The position numbers and the translations under genes are program-made. From positions 302,942 through 366,941 of the forward strand of contig SMLU01000002.1 of NCBI GenBank assembly GCA_007859745.1: a DNA stretch of 64,000 nt, written 5' to 3'. This DNA is from Phycisphaerae bacterium RAS1 (GTDB lineage Bacteria > Planctomycetota > Phycisphaerae > UBA1845 > Fen-1342). Of the stretch, positions 19,744 to 27,031 are shown piece after piece; the stretch's first letter is position 1; each line of letters begins with the position of its first letter. The notes under the pieces were generated by a model. It was not told the origin of the DNA. It did not search any database and was given only the letters and a program-made list of their open reading frames with translations.

Positions 19744-21523
19744 CGCGGCCGGCTCCTGGCTCAAGGGGAAGCGTGAAACGCAGCGTGAGACCGCCGCCCG
19801 TGCGGCGCACGGCCCACAACCGCCCGCCGTGAGACTCGGCGATCGTGCGGCTGATCCGCAGGCCCATTCCCAGGCCGCCCGGCTTGGTGCTGTGAAAGAG
19901 CGTAAACAGGCGGCGAAAGTGCTGATCGTCGACCGGCGGCCCGGAGTCTTCGATCGCGCATTCGAATTGTCCATCCACCGTACGGGTGCGGATCTGGACC
20001 AGGCGCGTGGCGGCGGCGCCGCGCTCGATGGCCTCGACCGCATTCCGCAGCAGGTTGACCAGGACCTGCATCACCTGGACCGCATCGGCTCGAATCCGTG
20101 GGGCGCCGCCTGCAAAATCGAACCGGACCTCCACCCGCGTTTCACGCAATACGGGGGCCAGCAGGGCGACCGAATCACGCACCAGCCGATGCGGATCCTC
20201 AATCGCTCGCTCCGGCGGGCGCTTTTTCAGAAAGCGCCGCACGCGGTCCACGATGGCGGTCGCGCGCTGCGCCTCGTTCGCGATGGCGTCGAGGTCCTCG
20301 CGCGTGTCATCCGGGAGCTGACGCTCGACCGAGGCCCGCACACGGCATGCCTCGGCGTACGTCACGATGGCCGTGAGCGGCTGGTTGATCTCATGCGCCA
20401 GCCCGGTCGCCAGTTCGCTGATCGAGGTGACGCGCGCCACGTGCGAGAGCTCCTCGGCACGACTCAGCGCTTCGTGCCGCGTGAGCAGCAGGGCGCGGGT
20501 GGTGCGGAACAGGATGCCGGCGATCAGCCCCAGCAGCGCCACGGTCGCCGCGATGCTCAACCCCGGCAAGGCCGTGTTCACGCCCAGCGGCCCGAGCTGC
20601 GCCGCCAGATCGTACACGAACGCGAGGCGCCATGGCGCGCCGTCGGCCGGCCGGACGCGCGCCGTCAGCATCATCCATCCGGCGACGGTCCGCGCACCCG
20701 GCTCGCCGGCGCCGCGCGCCGCGACCGCCGCCGCAACCTGGGCCAGCATTTCCTCTCCGGCGCGCAGCCGCACCACGACGTTCGACGCCGAATCCAGCAA
20801 CACGGCCGACTCGGTCGCATCACCGGTTTCAAGCAGGTGCGCCAAGGTCTGCGAGGGGATCATGCCCGCCACGATGCCGCGCAGCACCGGGCCGTCGCGG
20901 ATGGGGACCGAATAGATGATGCCCGGCTGACCGACGCACAGCATCACCGGCGGACTCACGTCTTCGGTCGCGGCCGGGTCGGCGGCGAAGCGGCGGATCT
21001 GCTCACGCTGAACGGCGTACTCGACCGCCTCGCGATCGAGGCTGTGGATTTCGCTCAGCGAGGCGGCGCTCTCCTCGTGCTCAAACGTCATGAACGGGCG
21101 GCGCTGCCCGTCGAAGTCGCTCTGGATCACGTAAACCTCGGCCAATCGATGCCGGGCGTGGTTCTGCTGGTAGATTTCATCGATATAGTCGCGCGAGTCG
21201 GCGCGCATCTGCCGCACGCCGGGGGCGGACGCGATCGTTCGCAGCGTGATTCCGATGTGCGTCAGGTAGCTCTCCAGTCCGTCGGCCAGAGACGCGAGCT
21301 TCAGGCGATTTCGCGCCGCGATCTCGTCCTCCAGCCGCGCCAGGTCACGCCGTCCGCTCCACAGCGCCCAGCCGGCCGCGATCAGTCCGATCGTCGGGCA
21401 AAGCCAGGCCGCCACGCGCAGCCAACGCCCGGCGATTGGACGGTCAACGGTTGCGGGACTCGAAAAAGGCAAGTGTCTCTCGCTTGCGCCGCACCGGGCC
21501 GCGCGGGAACGATTTTGCACCAT
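19733..21523 (-). CDS. FixL-like sensor histidine kinase with extracytoplasmic sensor
   Basis: 596 residues. Membrane segment 1 (about residues 34-57, VAAWLCPTIGLIAAGWALW) is followed by an extracytoplasmic Cache-like region of about 230 residues (YIDEIYQQNHARHRLAEVYV, GQPGIIYSVPIRDG). Membrane segment 2 (SIAATVALLGLIAGILF) follows. The HisKA domain has phosphorylated His377 in LATGLAHEINQPLTAIVTY. The ATPase has the N box NLLRNAVEAIE, then EDSGPP and GGLGMGLRISRTIAESHGG. There is no PAS or heme motif, so it is unlike oxygen-sensing FixL; small-molecule sensing is likely. The start at 21523 lies only 27 bases from the divergent ATG at 21551; a TTG near residue 18 is an alternative. Confidence 0.9.
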   Translation of the reverse strand: MVQNRSRAARCGASERHLPFSSPATVDRPIAGRWLRVAAWLCPTIGLIAAGWALWSGRRDLARLEDEIAARNRLKLASLADGLESYLTHIGITLRTIASAPGVRQMRADSRDYIDEIYQQNHARHRLAEVYVIQSDFDGQRRPFMTFEHEESAASLSEIHSLDREAVEYAVQREQIRRFAADPAATEDVSPPVMLCVGQPGIIYSVPIRDGPVLRGIVAGMIPSQTLAHLLETGDATESAVLLDSASNVVVRLRAGEEMLAQVAAAVAARGAGEPGARTVAGWMMLTARVRPADGAPWRLAFVYDLAAQLGPLGVNTALPGLSIAATVALLGLIAGILFRTTRALLLTRHEALSRAEELSHVARVTSISELATGLAHEINQPLTAIVTYAEACRVRASVERQLPDDTREDLDAIANEAQRATAIVDRVRRFLKKRPPERAIEDPHRLVRDSVALLAPVLRETRVEVRFDFAGGAPRIRADAVQVMQVLVNLLRNAVEAIERGAAATRLVQIRTRTVDGQFECAIEDSGPPVDDQHFRRLFTLFHSTKPGGLGMGLRISRTIAESHGGRLWAVRRTGGGLTLRFTLPLEPGAGRDGA

Positions 21524-21550
21524 CCCAACGGTTGAAGAAAGAGGTGCCCC

Positions 21551-22138
21551 ATGCTTCGCACCGGGAAACTCAGGCCGAGCCGATGGCTGACCCGCGCGTC
21601 CGCGGCCGCCTGCTGCCTTGCGCTCACCGCAGGCTCGGCCCGGCCCGCCGGCGCCGCCGCCCCGCGCGAGGGCGAACGAATCGTCTCAACGCCCTACGTC
21701 GTGTTCGGCTACAACGACCTCGGCATGCACTGCATGAACGCGCACTTCTCCGAGATCATGGTGCTGCCGCCGTTCAACACGCTGCACGCCCAGGTCATTC
21801 GCCGCGGGACCGACCTGAACACGCTGATCGTCCCCGCCAGCGGCTGGACTCTCGACGCGGCCTGGGCGATCAACGACGTGGGCCAGATCGTCGGCACCGG
21901 CCAGAAGAAGGGCTTTCCGCGGGCATACCTCCTGCTTCCGATCAGCCCCGGCGACATGAACTGCGACGGCGCCGTGAACGTGCTCGACATCAATCCCTTT
22001 GTGCCCGCGCTGATCGATCCGGCCGGCTACGCCGCTCAGTACCCGACCTGTGCGCTGCTGAACGGCGACGTGAACGGCGACGGCGATGTCAACGTGCTGG
22101 ACATCAACCCGCTTGTGGCGCTGCTGGCAGGGGGGTGA
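21551..22138 (+). CDS. Short mosaic secreted protein (NDLGMHC segment + HAF repeat + dockerin tail)
   Basis: 195 residues; ATG preceded by AAAGAGG. Signal peptide ends around AAAPR. The segment FGYNDLGMHCMNAHFSEIMV up to NTLHAQVIRRG matches, as I remember it, the start of a much larger planctomycete/deltaproteobacterial secreted family. It then switches at RGTDLNTLIVPASGWTL to the pattern of a HAF-family extracellular repeat (WAINDVGQIVGTG). The dockerin-like tail follows ([28 protein letters not shown]). The protein is probably a fusion made by deletion between two dockerin genes, and may be nonfunctional. Confidence 0.7.
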   Translation: MLRTGKLRPSRWLTRASAAACCLALTAGSARPAGAAAPREGERIVSTPYVVFGYNDLGMHCMNAHFSEIMVLPPFNTLHAQVIRRGTDLNTLIVPASGWTLDAAWAINDVGQIVGTGQKKGFPRAYLLLPISPGDMNCDGAVNVLDINPFVPALIDPAGYAAQYPTCALLNGDVNGDGDVNVLDINPLVALLAGG

Positions 22139-22261
22139 TCTCGCGTCGAGCCGGATGACTAACGGTCGAGTATTTCGCGAGTGTTCTGCTGATCGACAAC
22201 AAAAGCATTGAATGATCGGAGTCCGTGTGTTCTCTCGCGTTGCTTCTAAAGGAGATGAAGA

Positions 22262-23842
22262 ATGTCAAGGTGGTCACTGAGATCGCGTCTACCGATGTGC
22301 GCGGCGGCAGTTCTGCTGTACGCGGCGGCGCCGCCAACGCGCGCCGACGTCGTTATCATCGGAAGCCTCGGCAATTTCGACGTGCACAATGAGACCGAGG
22401 GAGAATGCAACGAGTTCGATATCGAGCTGGAAGGCCCGCACCCCGAGGATGTCTACCACACCTACCATAACGGAAACTACGGCGCGCCGACGATCACGCC
22501 GCTCCCTGGAAATACCGGCATCCGTGTAGTCTACGCACATCCCAATCACGCAACCGCGCGCCACGCCATCGAGCACTTCGGCGTGTCGCTGCGCGCCGGC
22601 AACTCGATCACCGCGCAGCGCTTCAACTGGGTCCCCGGCGGCCTTAACCCGCCCTATCCGCCGCCGCCGCCCCCGCCCCCGCCGCCGCCGCTGGCCATGC
22701 CGCGAATCACCAGCGAAATCTTCTACCTGCCCACCGGCCCCATGCTGCGCGAGACGCTGACCAACGTCGACACCTTGCAGCGGCCGATCTGGATCATCCG
22801 CAAGGAAACCGGCGCCGCCCGCGAAGTCGCCCTCGAAGAACTGATGGTGAACGACCCGTTGATCCAGGGCGCCAACCAACTGGACCTCGAGCCTGAGCGG
22901 CTCCTCTTCGGAGCGCCGCTGGTCTTCGAGGAAGACGCCCCGCCGCCCGGCGAGCTGAAAAGCGAGGTCCTCGTTTACGAAGTCTACGAGAATCGCCGCG
23001 TCTTCAGCGGCGGCGAGTGGCACGACACGCCCGGCCCGATCTTTACCACGGTCATGAGCGCCGGGGTCGCGCAGGGCGCCGTCTGCCCGGAGCAGTATCT
23101 TCCCATCATCAACGTCCCGCCGCAGGACTATGTTGCACTTCTCGACGGCGCCGCCTTCTTCTCCGTCGACGCGGCCGATCCCTTCGGCGGCGAAATCACC
23201 TATCAGTGGCGGCACGAGGGACTGGACATCCCCGGCGAGCACGACGCGACGCTCGGCATTGATCCGGTCACGATCGAGAGCGCCGGCGCCTATGAATGCC
23301 TGGTCGGCAACGCCTGCGGCTTCACGATCACGCAGGCCGGGTACCTGACGGCCCTGTCCCCTTGCTCGATTCTCGACCAGCCGCAGCCGACCGTCGCCTG
23401 CGTCGGCGGCAGCGCCGTGTTCAGCGTCACCGTCCAGGGCACGCAAAAGGAGTACTTCTGGCGCCAGCGCGGCGCCGAAATTCCACTCAATGACCCGCAT
23501 CTGGTCACCTGGATCGCGCCCGACGGGTTGAGCAGTACGCTCACCATCGACAACGTGCTGCCCGGCGACGCCGGCAGCTACGACGTCATGCTCGCCGGCG
23601 ACTGCGATACGACGGTCAGCAGTGTCGCGATGCTGCAGCTCGATTCTCTCGGGCCGGCGGACATGAATTGCGACTGCTCCGTCAACGTGCTCGATATCAA
23701 CGCATTCGTGCTGGCGCTCTCCAGCCCGGCTGGCTACGCGGCGGAGTTCCCGACTTGCCCGCTGGCCAACGGCGATCTCGACGGCAACGGCGCGGTCGAC
23801 GTCCTCGACATCAATGGCTTCGTCGCCGCGCTCGGCGCGTGA
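22262..23842 (+). CDS. Secreted Ig-like-domain protein with poly-proline and dockerin-like tail
   Basis: 526 residues, strong AAAGGAG ribosome site before ATG 22262. The signal peptide ends PPTRA. An N-terminal domain of about 110 residues (GSLGNFDVHNETEGECNEFD, then His-rich YHTYHNGNYG) is followed by a run of eleven prolines near residue 140. A domain with EEDAPPPGE and two Ig-like domains follow (YQWRHEGLDIPGEHDATLGI, GAYECLVGNACG; AVFSVTVQGTQKEYFWRQRG). The dockerin-like tail is unusual: first repeat NCDCSVNVLDINAF, and it ends FVAALGA. Function unknown; not an enzyme by any motif I can see. Confidence 0.82.
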   Translation: MSRWSLRSRLPMCAAAVLLYAAAPPTRADVVIIGSLGNFDVHNETEGECNEFDIELEGPHPEDVYHTYHNGNYGAPTITPLPGNTGIRVVYAHPNHATARHAIEHFGVSLRAGNSITAQRFNWVPGGLNPPYPPPPPPPPPPPLAMPRITSEIFYLPTGPMLRETLTNVDTLQRPIWIIRKETGAAREVALEELMVNDPLIQGANQLDLEPERLLFGAPLVFEEDAPPPGELKSEVLVYEVYENRRVFSGGEWHDTPGPIFTTVMSAGVAQGAVCPEQYLPIINVPPQDYVALLDGAAFFSVDAADPFGGEITYQWRHEGLDIPGEHDATLGIDPVTIESAGAYECLVGNACGFTITQAGYLTALSPCSILDQPQPTVACVGGSAVFSVTVQGTQKEYFWRQRGAEIPLNDPHLVTWIAPDGLSSTLTIDNVLPGDAGSYDVMLAGDCDTTVSSVAMLQLDSLGPADMNCDCSVNVLDINAFVLALSSPAGYAAEFPTCPLANGDLDGNGAVDVLDINGFVAALGA

Positions 23843-23874
23843 GCGCTCTCACAGTCGCGTGTCTGTCCGAACCC

Positions 23875-23967
23875 GCCGCGCCAAGCGGCGGGTTGACGCC
23901 CCCGGCCTATGCGGCGCCGCTCGCCAATGTTTGTCAACCCGCCGCTTGGCGCGGCGGGTTCGGAAAA
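23875..23967. repeat. GAACCCGCCGCGCC-family inverted repeat, copy 2
   Basis: Two arms (TCCGAACCCGCCGCGCCAAG... and complement) with a spacer of about 40 bases, between the stop of one dockerin gene and a truncated gene. Confidence 0.85.
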
Positions 23968-23993
23968 ACGGCCCGGCCGCCAGGAGCTATCTC

Positions 23994-24290
23994 ATGAACG
24001 TCACGAAGCAGCCGCATCGTAGTTCTCGTGCTGCCTGGCCGGCGCTGGCACTTGCGGCCTCGGCGCCGCTGCTGGCGATCAACGCCGCGGCCGCGGTTCG
24101 CTTCGTCCGCGCCGGTGCGGCGGGCGCCAATGACGGTACGTCGTGGCAAGACGCCTTTGTCAGCCTTCAGGCCGCTCTCGCCGCCGCACAGTCCGGCGAC
24201 AGCGGGCATGTTGTTGCAGCCAGGCGTCACGCAACGCAACATAATATATGTTATAGGACGTTAACAATTTCTCAAGCTTTTCCTAGGTAG
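23994..24290 (+). pseudogene. Truncated secreted (parallel beta-helix type) gene
   Basis: 98 residues with AGGAG before the ATG, a signal peptide (ends INAAAA) and then FVRAGAAGANDGTSWQDAFV, SLQAALAAAQSGD. This is the N-terminus typical of large secreted right-handed beta-helix proteins (YVDANA..GDGLSWATAY..LQDAL). After about base 24200 the match stops and composition turns AT-rich (ATAATATATGTTATAGG), until a stop at 24288, overlapping the end of hisS by 8 bases. The body and any dockerin tail are missing, so the gene is broken, probably by a deletion or replacement at its 3' side. Confidence 0.65.
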
Positions 24291-25638
24291 CCAGTTGCCC
24301 GCCGGCCAGACCCATCGCACTTCTGGGGTTGTCGCGGAACTGCTCCACCGCCATCGACCATTGCTCGCCCGTCTTCAACCGCTTCACCGTCAGTCGCCCC
24401 TCGGCGTACTCCGACCCCACGACCACCGCGAGCGCCGCCCCGCGACCGTCTGCCTGCTTGAACTGCTTGCCCAGCGCCTGACGCTTCAGCGAAAAGTCCG
24501 CCCGCAGGCCGGCCCGGCGGGCGTGCGACGCCAGCTCCAGAACGGTCGGGAAAAGCGACTCATCCGCGTCAATGAAAAACACGTCGAGTTGGTCGGCCAG
24601 CTCCGGCAGCTTGCCCAGGTCCTTAAGCAGCTCCAGGATGACCGCATCGCCCATGCCGAACCCGACCCCGGAAAGCTGCGGCCCGCCCAACAGGCTCACC
24701 AGGCTGTCATAGCGTCCGCCGCCGGCGATCGCCCGAAACCGCCGCCGCCGGTCGCGGATTTCAAAGACCGCCCCCGTGTAGTAAGCCAGGCCGCGGGCCA
24801 GCTTGGGGCTGATCCGGCAGTATTCGGCCACGCCCAGCCGGCCCAGCCCCGCCCACAGTTCGCGAAACGCGCGTCGGGCGGCGTCCAGAGACTCGCCGCT
24901 GCTGCCCGGCGATTCGTCGCCCTCGGTCGCCGAAGCGAACTCTTCAATTCCGATCGGCCGGGCGGCGTCGCGCAGGAACTCCGGCTCGATCCGCTCGACC
25001 GGCGCCCCGCCGGCGGCGAAGGCCGCGTTCCATTGCCGGGCGAACTCCTCGGCCCCGAGTTTCTCGTGGCGATCCAGCAGGTCAAACGCCTGCGTCAGCC
25101 CCCCTGCCGCGACGCCTAGACTTTCAAGACGGGCGGCCGCGATCGGCCGGCTGTTCAGCTCGACGACGACGTCATCGCCGCTCAGGCCGCAGCGCCGCAG
25201 GAATTCGACCGCCGCGGCGATGACTTCGGCGTCGCACAGCGGATCGTCCGAGCCGATCGTGTCCACGTTCCACTGAAAGAACTCGCGCAGCCGCCCGCGC
25301 TGCGGCTTTTCCGCCCGGCACATGCGCGGCAGGCTGAACCACTTGATCGGCCGCGGCAGCGCCCCGGCCCGGGCTGCCACCATGCGCGCCAGCGTCGGCG
25401 TCATCTCCGGCCGGATGGCAAATTGCCGCTCGCCACGGTCGGTGAAATTGAACAGCTCGCTGACAATTCCCTCGCCGCTCTTGATCTTGTACAAGTCCAG
25501 CGACTCGAAGATCGGCCCTTCGTACTCCTCGAAGCCAAAGCAGCGCGAGACGCTCCGCCACTGGTCAAGCAGCCAGGTCTGCAGCCGCATGTCGGCCGGA
25601 TAGAAATCGCGCATGCCCGGCGGCGTCTGGATCTTCAC
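24283..25638 (-). CDS. hisS: Histidyl-tRNA synthetase
   Basis: 451 residues, normal length. It attaches histidine to tRNA-His in the cytoplasm. Class II motifs are visible: GMRDFYPADM near the start, motif 2 around FSLPRMCRAEKPQRGRLREF with FFQWNVDTIG, the histidine-binding loop GLAYYTGAVFEI (usual form GLDYYTGTVFE), and motif 3 GGRYDSLVSLLG. The C-terminal anticodon-binding domain (DVFFIDADESLFPTVLELA, ALAVVVGSEYAEG) is complete. The start at 25638 is followed by MKIQTPPGMRDF, the standard N-terminus. The 3' end overlaps a broken convergent gene by 8 bases. The small YkgJ-type gene lies directly upstream, 10 bases away on the same strand, so the two may be co-transcribed. Confidence 0.95.
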   Translation of the reverse strand: MKIQTPPGMRDFYPADMRLQTWLLDQWRSVSRCFGFEEYEGPIFESLDLYKIKSGEGIVSELFNFTDRGERQFAIRPEMTPTLARMVAARAGALPRPIKWFSLPRMCRAEKPQRGRLREFFQWNVDTIGSDDPLCDAEVIAAAVEFLRRCGLSGDDVVVELNSRPIAAARLESLGVAAGGLTQAFDLLDRHEKLGAEEFARQWNAAFAAGGAPVERIEPEFLRDAARPIGIEEFASATEGDESPGSSGESLDAARRAFRELWAGLGRLGVAEYCRISPKLARGLAYYTGAVFEIRDRRRRFRAIAGGGRYDSLVSLLGGPQLSGVGFGMGDAVILELLKDLGKLPELADQLDVFFIDADESLFPTVLELASHARRAGLRADFSLKRQALGKQFKQADGRGAALAVVVGSEYAEGRLTVKRLKTGEQWSMAVEQFRDNPRSAMGLAGGQLAT

Positions 25639-25648
25639 GAGCGTTCCT

Positions 25649-26218
25649 CTAGCTGGGTGCGACGGGCAAGAGCGGCAGTTGCACGCCGCGGATGTCGGCC
25701 GGCGCCTCGGCCACGTGGCGGTGGGCGTGCTCGCGGTGCGGCAGGAGCACGCCCGGGCCGAGCTTGACCTGCAGGCCCCTGCGGCCGTGCGCCGGAGCCG
25801 GGTTCAAGAGTTTCTTTCTATTCAAGCTATTACGAAACGACTTTGTTTTCCGTATTGTGGACGCTTTACGTTTATTCTTGAAATACTCGCGAACATAGAC
25901 ATCCAGATGCTCGGGACACGTGAAGTGCTGCGACCAGTTGTAATCGCCCGAGTGATAGTCGCAGCTCTCGGTCGTGTACTCGCGGCAGATCTTCGGACGC
26001 GTCGCGTACACCCCGCAACGGTTGTCCGCCTGAACGTGCCGGCAGGATGTCGACATCGTGATGTACCAGTCGCCGTCCTCGACAAACACGCCGATCCCCT
26101 CGTGCATCAGGTACCAGCGGACGTAGTCAAAATCCTCGCGGTCCTTCGGCGTGTCGATCGGCAGCGCAATGTAGCGGCAGCAGACTGCGGTGCAGTGCTC
26201 GCACAGGATTCCCGACAT
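25649..26218 (-). CDS. YkgJ-family Cys-cluster protein (putative metal-binding)
   Basis: 189 residues from ATG 26218, chosen because GGAGGAGG lies about eight bases upstream on the minus strand. The N-terminus has CEHCTAVCC, then CRHVQADNRCGVYATRPKIC, REYTTESC and FTCPEHLD: eight or more cysteines in the pattern of the UPF0153/YkgJ family, thought to bind zinc or iron-sulfur. The Lys/Arg-rich C-terminus after about residue 115 (KNKRKASTIRKTKSFRNSLN) is beyond the usual domain and its last 45 residues (HGRRGLQVKLGPGVLLPHRE) look unrelated. It lies 10 bases upstream of hisS. Its exact role is unknown. Confidence 0.8.
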   Translation of the reverse strand: MSGILCEHCTAVCCRYIALPIDTPKDREDFDYVRWYLMHEGIGVFVEDGDWYITMSTSCRHVQADNRCGVYATRPKICREYTTESCDYHSGDYNWSQHFTCPEHLDVYVREYFKNKRKASTIRKTKSFRNSLNRKKLLNPAPAHGRRGLQVKLGPGVLLPHREHAHRHVAEAPADIRGVQLPLLPVAPS

Positions 26219-26263
26219 CGCCTTCAACCTCCTCCGCGGCAACGCACGACGAATACGAGCGGC

Positions 26264-26395
26264 GCAGGGCGCAAGGGCGCAGGGCGCGGCCGTTCGGCGG
26301 CGCCCCGAACCCTGGCGCCCAGCCCCCCTCCCGATACCCTCACCTCGCCCATTCTCTGTGCCTCTGTGCCTCTGTGGTTCTCTTCGCCTGAACCC
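26264..26395. repeat. Low-complexity repeats including one arm of the CTCTGTGCCTCTGTGG element
   Basis: GGCGCAGGGCGCAAGGGCGC-type tandem repeats are followed by CATTCTCTGTGCCTCTGTGC CTCTGTGGTTCTC (26350-26384). The second part matches the arms of the element inserted in the hydrogenase large subunit gene at 47721-47896. Confidence 0.6.
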
Positions 26396-26399
26396 ACGT

Positions 26400-26855
26400 C
26401 TACTCTCCCGGCCGGCCGCCCCGGACCGGTTGCGACGCCGCCGACCCGACCCGCGTCCCGCCGCAGCGCGGACAGCGGATCATCTCGCCCTCTCCCGTCG
26501 GAACAAACTCCTCGCGACAGTCCCGGCAGACCACCAGCGCCTTGGCCCCACGCTGCTGGCAGAAGCTGCAGATCAGCGGAAACGAATCGCCCGGCCGCAC
26601 GCGCCGCGTTTCCACCGCCTTGCACGCGATGCACATCACTTTCACCGGGTACGAATTCGGCGGCGCCTCGGCCGACGGCTGCGCCAGGGCCCAGTACAGC
26701 CAAACCGCCGCGGCGATCAGTGCCACGCCCGAAAGCGATATGGCAACCTGACGCCGCCGACGGCGGCGGACTGACGCGCCGATCAGGATTTCGTCGTTGC
26801 CCGCCAGCGCCGAGCGATAATCCGACAAGTTTACGATGCGCCGCACGCGCGCCAT
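26400..26855 (-). CDS. Single-pass membrane protein with zinc ribbons
   Basis: 151 residues from ATG 26855, with GAGGAG about eight bases upstream on the minus strand. A basic N-terminus (RRRRRRQ) leads into one membrane helix at about 38-58 (VAISLSGVALIAAAVWLYWALA). After that come CIAC, CSFC, CRDC and CPRC pairs, i.e. eight cysteines in two zinc-ribbon-like modules on what is probably the cytoplasmic side or membrane-proximal. No enzyme motif. Similar short zinc-ribbon membrane proteins are common and unassigned in planctomycetes. Function unknown. Confidence 0.72.
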   Translation of the reverse strand: MARVRRIVNLSDYRSALAGNDEILIGASVRRRRRRQVAISLSGVALIAAAVWLYWALAQPSAEAPPNSYPVKVMCIACKAVETRRVRPGDSFPLICSFCQQRGAKALVVCRDCREEFVPTGEGEMIRCPRCGGTRVGSAASQPVRGGRPGE

Positions 26856-26903
26856 CCGCACGCTCCTCGCCCGGGATTGTACTGACGCGCCGCGATAAAA
26901 CGA

Positions 26904-26938
26904 ACGACGCCCGCGGCGGCTGAGGCTGCGGGCGTCGT
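26904..26938 (-). terminator. Rho-independent terminator
   Basis: Stem ACGACGCCCGC (26904-26914)/GCGGGCGTCGT (26928-26938), followed on the minus strand by TCGTTTTATCG. It lies about 95 bases beyond the stop of the lipoprotein gene at 27032. Confidence 0.6.
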
Positions 26939-27031
26939 CGAGTTGCTCGCCGCCGCGATTGCTCGGGTTCCACGCGGCGACCCGGCGGCGGATGGATAAG
27001 GCCGGAAGCGGCCGCCTGCGCGGGCGGCGTC

